In this document: in pieces, positions 1 to 6,799 of the stretch
Layout: each line of letters begins with the position of its first letter
How positions within the stretch are numbered: the first letter of the stretch is position 1
Assembly (NCBI GenBank): GCA_902803015.1
Contig: CADCOL010000260.1
Span: forward strand, 1 to 7,156
Length of the DNA: 7,156 bases
Direction: 5' to 3'
From: an uncultured Lachnospiraceae bacterium
GTDB lineage: Bacteria; Bacillota; Clostridia; Lachnospirales; Lachnospiraceae
Translations under genes and position numbers: made by a program
The notes under the pieces: model-generated
What the model was told of the DNA's origin: nothing
Database searches by the model: none
The model's input: only the letters and a program-made list of their open reading frames with translations

Positions 1-2870
1 CTCTGCGCACCAAGCACGCAGAGATTATCCTGCGAAAGCACTTCACGGATTGCAGGCGCCAGCGCATTGATGTCTGCAGCCGTGCAGGTAAGCATTTCGT
101 CGCGCTCCTTCTGAAGCTGCTCTTCCGTGATACCCATGCGGTATGCCTTCAGGCTTCTGGAGCCGAGCGCCGCCGGAGATTTCGGAATGTCTTCGTCGGA
201 CAGGGTTCCGATAATGTATTTCGTCATCAGTTTCTCATCCGCCTCAAAGTTTTCAATGTATTCGGGTACTTTGTCGAATACGGCAATCGTTTCTTTTAAA
301 TTCGGATCACGGTACGATACGAAACAGATGCTTCCGCTTCTCTGGAACGAAGAAATACATCCGTATGCTCCGCCCTTCACGCGAACATTCATCCACAGGT
401 AATCATATCCGAGAATCGTATGCAGTACGCGGAATGCTCCGGTGTATGGAAAATCTTTGGCCAGACCGCCCTTGCAGACATACTGTACATCCGATGAGGT
501 ACTGAAACCTTCATTCTTCTTTACCGGCTCCACGTTGCCGATTTCCTGTGCTTCAAATGATTCGCTGCAGGCGAATGATTTCAGATTCACAAATTCTTTT
601 TCGATTCCCGCATTCATTTCCTTCGGGGAAATAATGTCGAGAATCATGTTTTCGGGACGCATTACAATCTTCATGGCTTCTTTCATGCCACGGATTGTTT
701 CTGCTTTCTTTTCCTCAAAATGGTCATCCAGATCCTGTAAGAAACGATGGAATCCGACACCGGAAATCAGTTCGGAAATCGCACCGCCCTTGGAAAAATA
801 GGAACGGACTCTTCCGATCGTAATGACATGACCGGATGTGTTGACGCTTGCTTCGCTTCTGGAACGAATCTCGCGAATGATTTCATGCAGGCGCTTCTCA
901 TCGTCAATTGCCGTGAAGAAAAGGATTTCCTTCATCAATTCAAACGCTTTCGGAATATTGTCATATAACACCTTTGTCCGGGTCTCAAAGAACATCTCGA
1001 AAGAATCTTTCGCAAAATTATGATTTAAGGAAAGATCCGTAACGAGCGCGCCCGTGTAAAGATCCGTTTCGTTCACCAGAACCGAATACTTGTATTCTTT
1101 GGTATCCATCAGTCCCAAAACGTGACGCACCAGGGACAAATGCGGATACAGACGGTACGGAAGTTTCGCGGTATCAAAAGAAACCGTGATATATGCAATT
1201 CCGTTCGTAAAAATGTCGTGGCTTAAAACTTTTGAACCGTCAACGCTTCCTTCCGCATTACTGAGCGGTGTAATCTCTTTTCTTAAATCTTCTCTTTCAA
1301 GAAGAGGAATGGTTGCAAGCGCTTCTTCGCTGTCGGGTGTTTCCTGATATACTTTCAAATCCGCAGTGGATTTAATGATTGCCCGGATTTCCTCTGCGGA
1401 AAGCGATGCTTTGTAATCCGCAAGTTTTTTCTTAAGCTGCTCTTCTTTTTCCAATGCAAGACCGGCCTTCGGAATTCCGATGACAACCGCACAGTGCGGG
1501 TTATCCAGAAGATAGTCTTTTACCAGTTTCTCATAATAACCGTTCTTCACATTCTCTTTTAATTTACGGAATGTTTCTTCCACTTCGATGTGAAGGAAAG
1601 GTTTTGCATCATCATAAAGCCAGGAATCCAGCATCTGAAGACCGTATACAAGTCCCTTCGGATAAGAACCGAAATCCGCTTCGCGGAAAGAAAACTCCAG
1701 TCTGCTGATTGCTGCGCGAAGAGGTTTTTCATCAAATCCGTTCTTTACAATACCGGTCAGAACTTCACGAATGGTGGATAAGAATTCTTCTTTTTTCGAA
1801 ACCTCGGTATCCCTTGCAACTATGGAGAAAAACTGCTGACGGATTCCGTTCTCATAAGAAGAATACACGTCTTTTCCGATGTTCTTATCGACAAGCGCGG
1901 TCTTTAATGGTGCACCGGGTGCGGAGCAAATCGCATAATCGAGAATTCTGGATGCAAAGTAAAGCTCCGGATCGGAATTCTCTCCGAGGCAGACATTGTA
2001 AGTAAGAACCGTGCCTTCCTCTTCTTCCTCTTTGGTCGTAACCGGAAGGAAGACCTCCTTTTCCACAGGCTTTTCAAAAGGAGCCTGCAGTTTGATTTCG
2101 GAATCAATTGTCTGACAGTCGTAGTTGGATAAGTACTCCTCGTCAATGTACTTAAGATTATCCGCCATATCCATATTTCCGTACAGGTAGATATAGCTGT
2201 TGGTCGGATGATAATATCTTCTGTGAAAATCAAGGAATCCTTCATACGTAAGCGACGGAATATCGTCCGGATCGCCGCCGGATTCCTTTGCATACGTAAT
2301 ATCCGGGAACAGAGCCGTCGCAATCTGACGGTCCATTACATCATCCGGAGATGAAAAAGCACCCTTCATTTCGGAATATACGACACCGTTTAAGGACAAA
2401 TCCGAATCCTCGGATTCCATCTCATAATGCCATCCTTCCTGCATGAAGATTTCTTTATGCTTATAAATATTCGGATGAAAAACCGCATCCAGATACACAT
2501 GCATCAAATTACGAAAATCCTTGTCATTGCAGGATGCCACAGGGTATACGGTTTTATCCGGGAAAGTCATTGCATTTAGGAAAGTGTTCAGGGAACCTTT
2601 TGCCAGTTCGACGAACGGGTCTTTTAACGGAAAATTCTCCGAGCCGCAAAGAACGGAATGTTCAATGATATGCGGTACGCCGGTCGAATCATCCACGGGG
2701 GTACGAAAGCCGATATAAAATACTTTGTTCTCGTCATCGTTCGAAATGAGTGCTACTCTCGCGCCCGTTTTTTTGTGTCTTAAAAGCATCAGTACGGAGT
2801 TTAAGTCCGTACTGAAGTGTTGTTCCGCTATTTCATAAGTTTCGGGAATATTCGTGATTTGCTTTATCAT
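1..2870 (-). CDS. PreP-like M16C (insulinase-family) zinc metallopeptidase, 3' end cut by window edge
   Basis: Predicted zinc oligopeptidase of the pitrilysin/presequence-protease (M16C) type, which degrades unstructured peptides inside a closed two-halved chamber. The reading frame is open for 956 codons to the window edge; the family is usually about 970-1000 residues, so only a short C-terminal piece is missing. Seen in the sequence: the inverted zinc motif HIIEH (His67, Glu70, His71), with Glu70 the expected catalytic base; the third zinc ligand Glu167 in YSEMKG, 96 residues after His71 as in PreP; the family blocks VLCGSENFPLKDPF and GSLNTFLNAMTFPDKT; QEGWHYE near 144-150; and in the second half VRVKGGAYG with the conserved Arg830 and Tyr836. 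A linker resembling the M16C-associated domain spans roughly 465-715 (YQETPDSEEAL at 508). No signal peptide or membrane segment is visible, so it should be cytosolic. The ATG at 2868-2870 overlaps the upstream TGA as ATGA, and an AAGGAG lies 14 nt upstream, farther than ideal, so translational coupling to the EAL gene is likely. Family certain; substrate unknown. Confidence 0.95.
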   Translation of the reverse strand, partial: MIKQITNIPETYEIAEQHFSTDLNSVLMLLRHKKTGARVALISNDDENKVFYIGFRTPVDDSTGVPHIIEHSVLCGSENFPLKDPFVELAKGSLNTFLNAMTFPDKTVYPVASCNDKDFRNLMHVYLDAVFHPNIYKHKEIFMQEGWHYEMESEDSDLSLNGVVYSEMKGAFSSPDDVMDRQIATALFPDITYAKESGGDPDDIPSLTYEGFLDFHRRYYHPTNSYIYLYGNMDMADNLKYIDEEYLSNYDCQTIDSEIKLQAPFEKPVEKEVFLPVTTKEEEEEGTVLTYNVCLGENSDPELYFASRILDYAICSAPGAPLKTALVDKNIGKDVYSSYENGIRQQFFSIVARDTEVSKKEEFLSTIREVLTGIVKNGFDEKPLRAAISRLEFSFREADFGSYPKGLVYGLQMLDSWLYDDAKPFLHIEVEETFRKLKENVKNGYYEKLVKDYLLDNPHCAVVIGIPKAGLALEKEEQLKKKLADYKASLSAEEIRAIIKSTADLKVYQETPDSEEALATIPLLEREDLRKEITPLSNAEGSVDGSKVLSHDIFTNGIAYITVSFDTAKLPYRLYPHLSLVRHVLGLMDTKEYKYSVLVNETDLYTGALVTDLSLNHNFAKDSFEMFFETRTKVLYDNIPKAFELMKEILFFTAIDDEKRLHEIIREIRSRSEASVNTSGHVITIGRVRSYFSKGGAISELISGVGFHRFLQDLDDHFEEKKAETIRGMKEAMKIVMRPENMILDIISPKEMNAGIEKEFVNLKSFACSESFEAQEIGNVEPVKKNEGFSTSSDVQYVCKGGLAKDFPYTGAFRVLHTILGYDYLWMNVRVKGGAYGCISSFQRSGSICFVSYRDPNLKETIAVFDKVPEYIENFEADEKLMTKYIIGTLSDEDIPKSPAALGSRSLKAYRMGITEEQLQKERDEMLTCTAADINALAPAIREVLSQDNLCVLGAQ
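2789..2815 (-). repeat. 10-bp perfect inverted repeat (RNA hairpin) early in the protease CDS
   Basis: On the plus strand TCAGTACGGA (2789-2798) and TCCGTACTGA (2806-2815) are exact reverse complements separated by 7 nt. In the mRNA this would form a 10-bp stem with a 7-nt loop beginning 55 nt after the protease start codon, within codons of about residues 19-28. No U-tract follows it, so it does not look like an intrinsic terminator. It could affect ribosome progress or mRNA stability at the EAL/protease junction, or be a chance by-product of the codons used. Confidence 0.55.
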
Positions 2871-2890
2871 ATTTTTAAATCAGTCTCCTT
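2867..2890 (-). promoter_or_regulatory. Translational-coupling junction: AAGGAG plus ATGA stop/start overlap
   Basis: The EAL gene stop TGA (2867-2869) shares bases with the protease start ATG (2868-2870), giving a 4-nt ATGA overlap. The only Shine-Dalgarno match is AAGGAG at 2885-2890, inside the last codons of the EAL gene and 14 nt from the ATG. This is longer than the usual 5-9 nt, so re-initiation by ribosomes finishing the EAL gene probably contributes to protease translation. Confidence 0.7.
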
Positions 2891-5734
2891 GCATTCCTTG
2901 GGAAGATAAATGTGCAGATTCTCAAAACGATTGGTAGCATTGGCAATATACTGGTAGTTGCCGGCTTCGGTTTCAATCTTCTTGCAGTACAATTCTTCAC
3001 CGGTAATCTCTCTGTGATATACCGGAACATTGTATGCATTCACAGGCTGCGGGCAGCCTTCCAGATCGGCGTAAATATTACCGCCGGTGATTTCAAGACG
3101 ACCCTTGATTCCGCCAAGTGCAACGGGCGAAGCAGCAAGCAGAGCCACCTTAATGATTGCACTGCTGTGAATATTCAAGTTACCGCCGCCGCGGTAGTTA
3201 CCGATACCGCCGACCTCGGAGCCTTCGCAGTATACAAAGACTTCTTCGCCGAATACCTGAATATCCATGTCACCGTTTCTCGAACCGATTCCGACACCGT
3301 CCATACAGTGGTTTGTACAGGAAATGACACCGTCGTTGATATCGATTCTTCCGCCTCTGTCATACAGGCATCCGATACCGGTTGCGTTACTGCCGGATAC
3401 TTCGAGTTCAATATCCGCAATCGTGGAAAGATCCAGCTTACCGCCAAACGTACCGATACCGACGGTATCCGCACCGGATGCATAAATGCTGATACGGCAG
3501 CGATCCAGGATTAACTTGGTATAACCTTCCATTGAACCGATGCCGACGGATTTTGAACCGTTTGCAAGAATTTCGAATGTACCGGAAGACAATTTGATTT
3601 CGGAATTCGCATCCGCAAAAATACCGCCGATGCCGATGGCCGTATCGGAGTTGCTCTCCACGCGGACTCTTCCTTCCTGCTCGAAGAGAATGCTTCCGTA
3701 TGGTTCGGACAATGCACAGCCGATACCGATACCGTTGTTGTGATCCACATGAACGGTTAGGTTACCGCTGCCCTGCACAATCAGTTTCGAAGACTTCGGA
3801 ACACGGATTCCTTCGAAGTAGAAATGGTTGTCTCCTTCGAGGTTCAGAATCATCTGGGAATTCTCACCCAGCCAGATTACGGGGTTCTGACGACCGCGCA
3901 TCTTGACATCGCGAATCGAAACATTGGTTTTTGTATTGTCCTCGACGCGGATTTCCATCGAAACCTCACGGTTCTTGTCGCCCACAATACGTACCGCGGA
4001 TTCTTTGATATGAATCTGTGAATAGTAATCAAGCGCTAAGGAAATCAGCGAAATATTGTCGTAATTTGCCGCTTCGTAAACCTTGCTTTCCACTGCCAGT
4101 TTTGCAAGTTTTAAATTGATGGCAAGGATTTCTTCCTCAATCTGTTTTGCAATCGAATCCACGATTTCCCCGTTGGGACGACCGGTGTAAAATCCCTGAA
4201 TCAAATGGCAACCGAGCTGGATTACCATCTGCAGTTCTTCCGCCGTTTCAACGCCTTCCGCAAGGATCATCATATTATGATTTTTTGCAAAATTAATGTA
4301 GTTCGAAACCAGGTGCTGCTTCTTTAAATCGGAGTCGATACCCATAATCATGGAGTGATCGAGCTTTAAGTAATGTGGAGAGTTATTAAGAAGCGTCGTT
4401 GCATTCGAATAACCGGTTCCGTAATCGTCGAGCGCCAGTTCGCAACCGGACTTTTTCATGTACTTATGCACAACCTGACAGGATTCTTCGGACTGCATTC
4501 CGTTCTCGGTAATCTCAATAACCAGGTGTTTCATGACATCGCTGTATTTTTCCAGAAGCTCGTCAAATTCGCCCTCTTTGATGATTACGGTAGGAATACT
4601 GTTTAAGAAAAGTCTTCTGTCTTCAAAGGTATCCGCATGCTCCTGCATAATCTTGATAACATTGAAGAAAGTATAATGCTCCACTTCGTACAAACGGTCC
4701 TGACGGGCAGCCAGTTCCAATACGTCGGTGGGTTCCAAGCCGATTTCTTTCTTGGTACGCATGAGTGCTTCGTACGCAAAGATTTTACCCGTCTTGGCAC
4801 TTACGATGGGCTGGAAATTATACATCAGTTCGTTGTTGTCGAGAATCTTACGAAGTTTGTCGTCTTTTAAATACTCGGTTTCCTGACGCTTGTAAGCATC
4901 CGGTGAGAAAATATGCGGCTCCACTTTATGGAACATACCTGCTTCGGTCACCGCAAAACCGGTGTATTTTACAAGTTCGTCAAAGGTCTTCGCGTGTGTG
5001 TCATAACATGCAAAACCGCAATATGCGGTGAAAGTCTCCGCCGTCGGCAGACGAAGGAGAATTACATTAATCTGGTTCATGATTTTATTTAAAAATGCAC
5101 GAACTTCCTTCACATCCTCACACTCGGAAATAAAGAGCATGAATTCGTGGTTGGACCTGGTACCGCAGATGACACGGTGTCCCATCATTTCCGCACCGTT
5201 GTTCCGGAGAATCTCGCCGATTTCCATCATCGTATCCGTTGCTTTCTGGAATCCGACAAAGTGGCGCAGATGTTCGAAGCCTTCCAGCTGGAAAGACGCA
5301 AGATAACAGTTCATAAGGGAAATCTGCATTGCATCTTCCACTTCCTGCGCAAAAACATCATAGTAAAAAAGCCCCGTTTCCGGATCGATATTCTCGTCCT
5401 CGATATTCTGATAAATGGGTAAATCCTTGCGGCCGAGCGCCTTGACAATGCGTGCGAAAATAGCGATGCCGAACAAAAGCAGCAACACGCCGAGCCCCAG
5501 AAGGATAATCAGATAAACACTGAGTCCTCCGAAGAACTGAAAGTTATAATACGATACAATAAATAAACCAAAAGCAAGCACCACCAGAATATTCTCGATA
5601 ATCAACAGATATCGTACCCTCTGAATGCCCGTCTTTTCTTCTTTTTTCTTTTTTTCGCCGTGATCTTTCAAGCTGTCAGCCGGCGGATTCGGGAGAAAGG
5701 GAGAATTCCCTTTGATCTCGTTTTCGTTGCCCAT
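2867..5734 (-). CDS. Membrane-anchored degenerate GGDEF / intact EAL c-di-GMP phosphodiesterase with C-terminal GIG-repeat beta-solenoid
   Basis: Predicted inner-membrane c-di-GMP phosphodiesterase of 955 residues. Order: Lys-rich cytosolic N-terminus (KKKKEEK near 28-34); two membrane helices (about 42-62 and 72-96) joined by a short loop; GGDEF-type domain (about 117-282); EAL domain (about 295-532); beta-rich linker; GIG repeats (about 655-879); short tail. The GGDEF site reads SNHEF (194-198) with no RxxD inhibitory site, so cyclase activity is not expected. The EAL domain keeps the full metal and catalytic set: Glu322 of EAL, Asn378, Glu407 and Glu410 of EITE, Asp436-Asp437 of DDYGTGYS, Lys457, Glu493 of AEGVET and Gln513 of QGFYTGRP, with spacing as in known active EAL enzymes. 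Basic flanks on both helices put both termini in the cytoplasm, which is odd for the repeats. I chose the ATG at 5732-5734 because AGGGAAGG lies 8 nt upstream; an in-frame TTG at 5771-5773 would add 13 residues but has no clear ribosome site. The degenerate GGDEF may be a regulatory nucleotide-binding module, as known in other GGDEF-EAL proteins. Confidence 0.93.
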   Translation of the reverse strand: MGNENEIKGNSPFLPNPPADSLKDHGEKKKKEEKTGIQRVRYLLIIENILVVLAFGLFIVSYYNFQFFGGLSVYLIILLGLGVLLLLFGIAIFARIVKALGRKDLPIYQNIEDENIDPETGLFYYDVFAQEVEDAMQISLMNCYLASFQLEGFEHLRHFVGFQKATDTMMEIGEILRNNGAEMMGHRVICGTRSNHEFMLFISECEDVKEVRAFLNKIMNQINVILLRLPTAETFTAYCGFACYDTHAKTFDELVKYTGFAVTEAGMFHKVEPHIFSPDAYKRQETEYLKDDKLRKILDNNELMYNFQPIVSAKTGKIFAYEALMRTKKEIGLEPTDVLELAARQDRLYEVEHYTFFNVIKIMQEHADTFEDRRLFLNSIPTVIIKEGEFDELLEKYSDVMKHLVIEITENGMQSEESCQVVHKYMKKSGCELALDDYGTGYSNATTLLNNSPHYLKLDHSMIMGIDSDLKKQHLVSNYINFAKNHNMMILAEGVETAEELQMVIQLGCHLIQGFYTGRPNGEIVDSIAKQIEEEILAINLKLAKLAVESKVYEAANYDNISLISLALDYYSQIHIKESAVRIVGDKNREVSMEIRVEDNTKTNVSIRDVKMRGRQNPVIWLGENSQMILNLEGDNHFYFEGIRVPKSSKLIVQGSGNLTVHVDHNNGIGIGCALSEPYGSILFEQEGRVRVESNSDTAIGIGGIFADANSEIKLSSGTFEILANGSKSVGIGSMEGYTKLILDRCRISIYASGADTVGIGTFGGKLDLSTIADIELEVSGSNATGIGCLYDRGGRIDINDGVISCTNHCMDGVGIGSRNGDMDIQVFGEEVFVYCEGSEVGGIGNYRGGGNLNIHSSAIIKVALLAASPVALGGIKGRLEITGGNIYADLEGCPQPVNAYNVPVYHREITGEELYCKKIETEAGNYQYIANATNRFENLHIYLPKECKETDLKI
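3098..3772 (-). repeat. Tandem protein repeats of the GIG type encoded in the EAL gene
   Basis: Eight consecutive units, with GIG (or a variant) starting near residues 670, 701, 731, 759, 786, 815, 843 and 874 of the 955-residue protein, a period of 27-31. Each unit follows the pattern V/T-GIG, a turn with Gly, alternating I/L-x-I/L, then I-x-V and a polar G-S/A turn, as in TVGIGTFGGKLDL and ATGIGCLYDRGGRIDI. The last unit is degenerate (VALGGIKG). At the DNA level this gives recurring CCGATACCG-like words on the plus strand, too diverged to be recent duplications. The pattern suits a right-handed beta-solenoid and resembles carbohydrate-binding-type repeats of exported Firmicute proteins, by recall only. 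Confidence 0.8.
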
Positions 5735-5742
5735 TTGTGTAA

Positions 5743-5750
5743 CCTTCCCT
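5743..5750 (-). promoter_or_regulatory. Shine-Dalgarno site deciding the EAL gene start
   Basis: Read on the minus strand this is AGGGAAGG, followed by 8 nt (TTACACAA) and ATG at 5732-5734. It lies just after the stop codon of the 140-aa gene (5763-5765). The alternative TTG start at 5771-5773 is preceded by no recognisable purine-rich site, which favours the ATG and a 28-nt intergenic gap over an 11-nt overlap. Confidence 0.7.
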
Positions 5751-5762
5751 AAATACTTATAC

Positions 5763-6185
5763 TTATCCGGCAAAAACCATCACTGCCAGTTTTGAGAATG
5801 AGATTTCCTCTGTAACAATACCTTCCGGATGTTCCCCGTGAATGTAATCCAGGTAGTCCTCTATCTTCATGTATTCGCTTTTGTAGCGGACATCCCCGCT
5901 CGTTTTATTCTTCGGAATATAGGGGATATCCACTTTCACTTTCGTCTTTAACGTTTTGCAAATCTGGAACAGAAAACCGTCTTTGGAAAGTGTTTTAAAA
6001 TGTTCCGCAAACGTACATTCATCCGTCTTTGCATCCGGGATAAAATGCTTGTTCACGATTGCTTTGATTTTAAACGGGACCTCGTCCCAGGTTATCATTT
6101 CCTGGTATGTCATGCGGCCGCCGATGTAAATGCGGTTGGTGTCCTGCATGGCATACTTAAAGGAACGATCCAGTGTTTCACTCAT
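5763..6185 (-). CDS. Unrecognised 140-residue protein between the sigma-like and EAL genes
   Basis: I do not recognise a family. The protein has 140 residues, appears soluble with mixed alpha/beta character, and has no signal peptide or membrane helix; the only hydrophobic stretch is the last ten residues (KLAVMVFAG). Visible landmarks are IYIGGRMTYQEM (about 19-30), WDEVPFKIKAIVNKHF (33-48), a Lys-rich strand KTLKTKVKVDIPYIP (77-91) and an acidic helix-like EYMKIEDYLDYIHGEHPEG (104-122). There are two Cys (57, 76) and no metal-binding cluster. Its ATG at 6183-6185 overlaps the stop of the sigma-like gene by 8 nt (ATGAGTGA), with AGGA 7 nt upstream, so the two are probably translated in step and could form a partner pair. 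It could be an adaptor or regulator of either neighbour; nothing in the sequence itself shows this. That it is a real gene is well supported by the ribosome site, tight packing and absence of an alternative frame. Confidence 0.85.
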   Translation of the reverse strand: MSETLDRSFKYAMQDTNRIYIGGRMTYQEMITWDEVPFKIKAIVNKHFIPDAKTDECTFAEHFKTLSKDGFLFQICKTLKTKVKVDIPYIPKNKTSGDVRYKSEYMKIEDYLDYIHGEHPEGIVTEEISFSKLAVMVFAG

Positions 6186-6771
6186 TCTTATTTCCTGTCA
6201 GATCAATAAACTCAATTCCGCCGCCGGTAATATCCATCACATCTTTGACGAATTCTTCCGTATAGCCCGCTTCTTCGCAAAGTTCCTTAATTGTAATCTT
6301 GCGCATGTAATCTTCGGATAATTCTCTTGCCTTATCCAGTACTTCGTTGGCTCTTTCCGCCCACTCTTCGAATGCATCGTGGGATTTGGCATCGTCATCG
6401 ATTAATTCTTCCATCGCGCTCATAATCATAGAGACAATGCACTGCTCCGCTTCTTCGGCACTTTCTTCCTGCTCAATGACTTCCATCGCCGATGCAAGTG
6501 CCACATTTCCTTCTCCGATCAAATCATCAAGCGGCACACCCTGTCCGATGTAAAGTCTTGCGATCTCGGTTACGCGAACCAGATTCGCACGGATCAAATC
6601 GTTCTTCGCCTGTTTATCCCCGCTCATGGCTTTTGCAAAAAGAGCGTTTTTCTCTTCTTCGGAGAGTTCTTTTATTTCACGGATTTCCTTTAAGTAAAGC
6701 TCAAAATAATCTTTCTCTTCCGCACTTAACAGATTTAATTCCGCGTTGTTTTCCGACTGTTGATTACTCAT
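6178..6771 (-). CDS. Degenerate sigma-70-like protein: core-binding region 2 and region 3 kept, promoter-reading residues and region 4 lost
   Basis: A 197-residue homologue of the middle of a primary-type sigma factor. Residues 21-50 match region 1.2 (YFELYLKEI, then SEEEKNALFAKAMSGD); 53-92 match regions 2.1-2.2 (AKNDLIRANLVRVTEIARLYIGQG, then DLIGEGN at 83-89, the signature contacting the beta-prime clamp helices). The next segment (about 95-129) aligns in length with regions 2.3-2.4, but the FSTYATWW-type aromatics and DNA-contacting Gln/Arg are replaced by acidic, Ala and Met residues (EEAEQCIVSMIMSAMEEL). Residues 131-190 match region 3 (VLDKARELSEDYMRKITIKEL). The protein ends there, with no region 4 helix-turn-helix. 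I count 49 Asp/Glu against 20 Lys/Arg. It should therefore bind core RNA polymerase without recognising a promoter, perhaps as a competitor or tethered regulator; this is inference. The ATG at 6769-6771 is 28 nt after the upstream stop, behind an imperfect AGGCAGGG spaced 9 nt. A standard annotation would probably call it a sigma factor. Confidence 0.88.
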   Translation of the reverse strand: MSNQQSENNAELNLLSAEEKDYFELYLKEIREIKELSEEEKNALFAKAMSGDKQAKNDLIRANLVRVTEIARLYIGQGVPLDDLIGEGNVALASAMEVIEQEESAEEAEQCIVSMIMSAMEELIDDDAKSHDAFEEWAERANEVLDKARELSEDYMRKITIKELCEEAGYTEEFVKDVMDITGGGIEFIDLTGNKNE

Positions 6772-6799
6772 TCTTTATTACCCTGCCTGTATCCGCAAT

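Noticed and set aside
1904..2323. 139-codon minus-strand frame inside the protease gene
   Set aside because: It lies in a different frame of the M16C gene, which has family motifs throughout; the alternative product is Arg-rich and low in recognisable structure.
2789..2815. Intrinsic terminator between the EAL and protease genes
   Set aside because: The hairpin has no following U-tract and lies inside the protease reading frame, so it is kept only as an inverted repeat.
1..2870. Frameshift or internal stop in the protease gene
   Set aside because: I read the frame codon by codon from 2870 to the window edge and found no stop and no break in family motifs; it is simply truncated by the window.
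2912..3514. 200-codon open frame on the plus strand opposite the GIG repeats
   Set aside because: It is the antisense shadow of the repeat-encoding region: the repeated Gly/Ile/Val codons keep an opposite frame open. No plausible ribosome site, and the minus-strand product has clear protein-level repeat conservation.
5100..5200. Active diguanylate cyclase (dual-function GGDEF-EAL)
   Set aside because: The catalytic motif is SNHEF rather than GGDEF/GGEEF, so cyclase activity is not supported.
5648..5655. A AAA AAG slippery heptamer in zero frame within the Lys-rich N-terminus of the EAL protein
   Set aside because: A dnaX-type -1 frameshift would need a stimulating stem-loop and upstream Shine-Dalgarno, which I do not see; the A-rich run is explained by the KKKKEEK codons, and the shifted frame soon ends in a stop.
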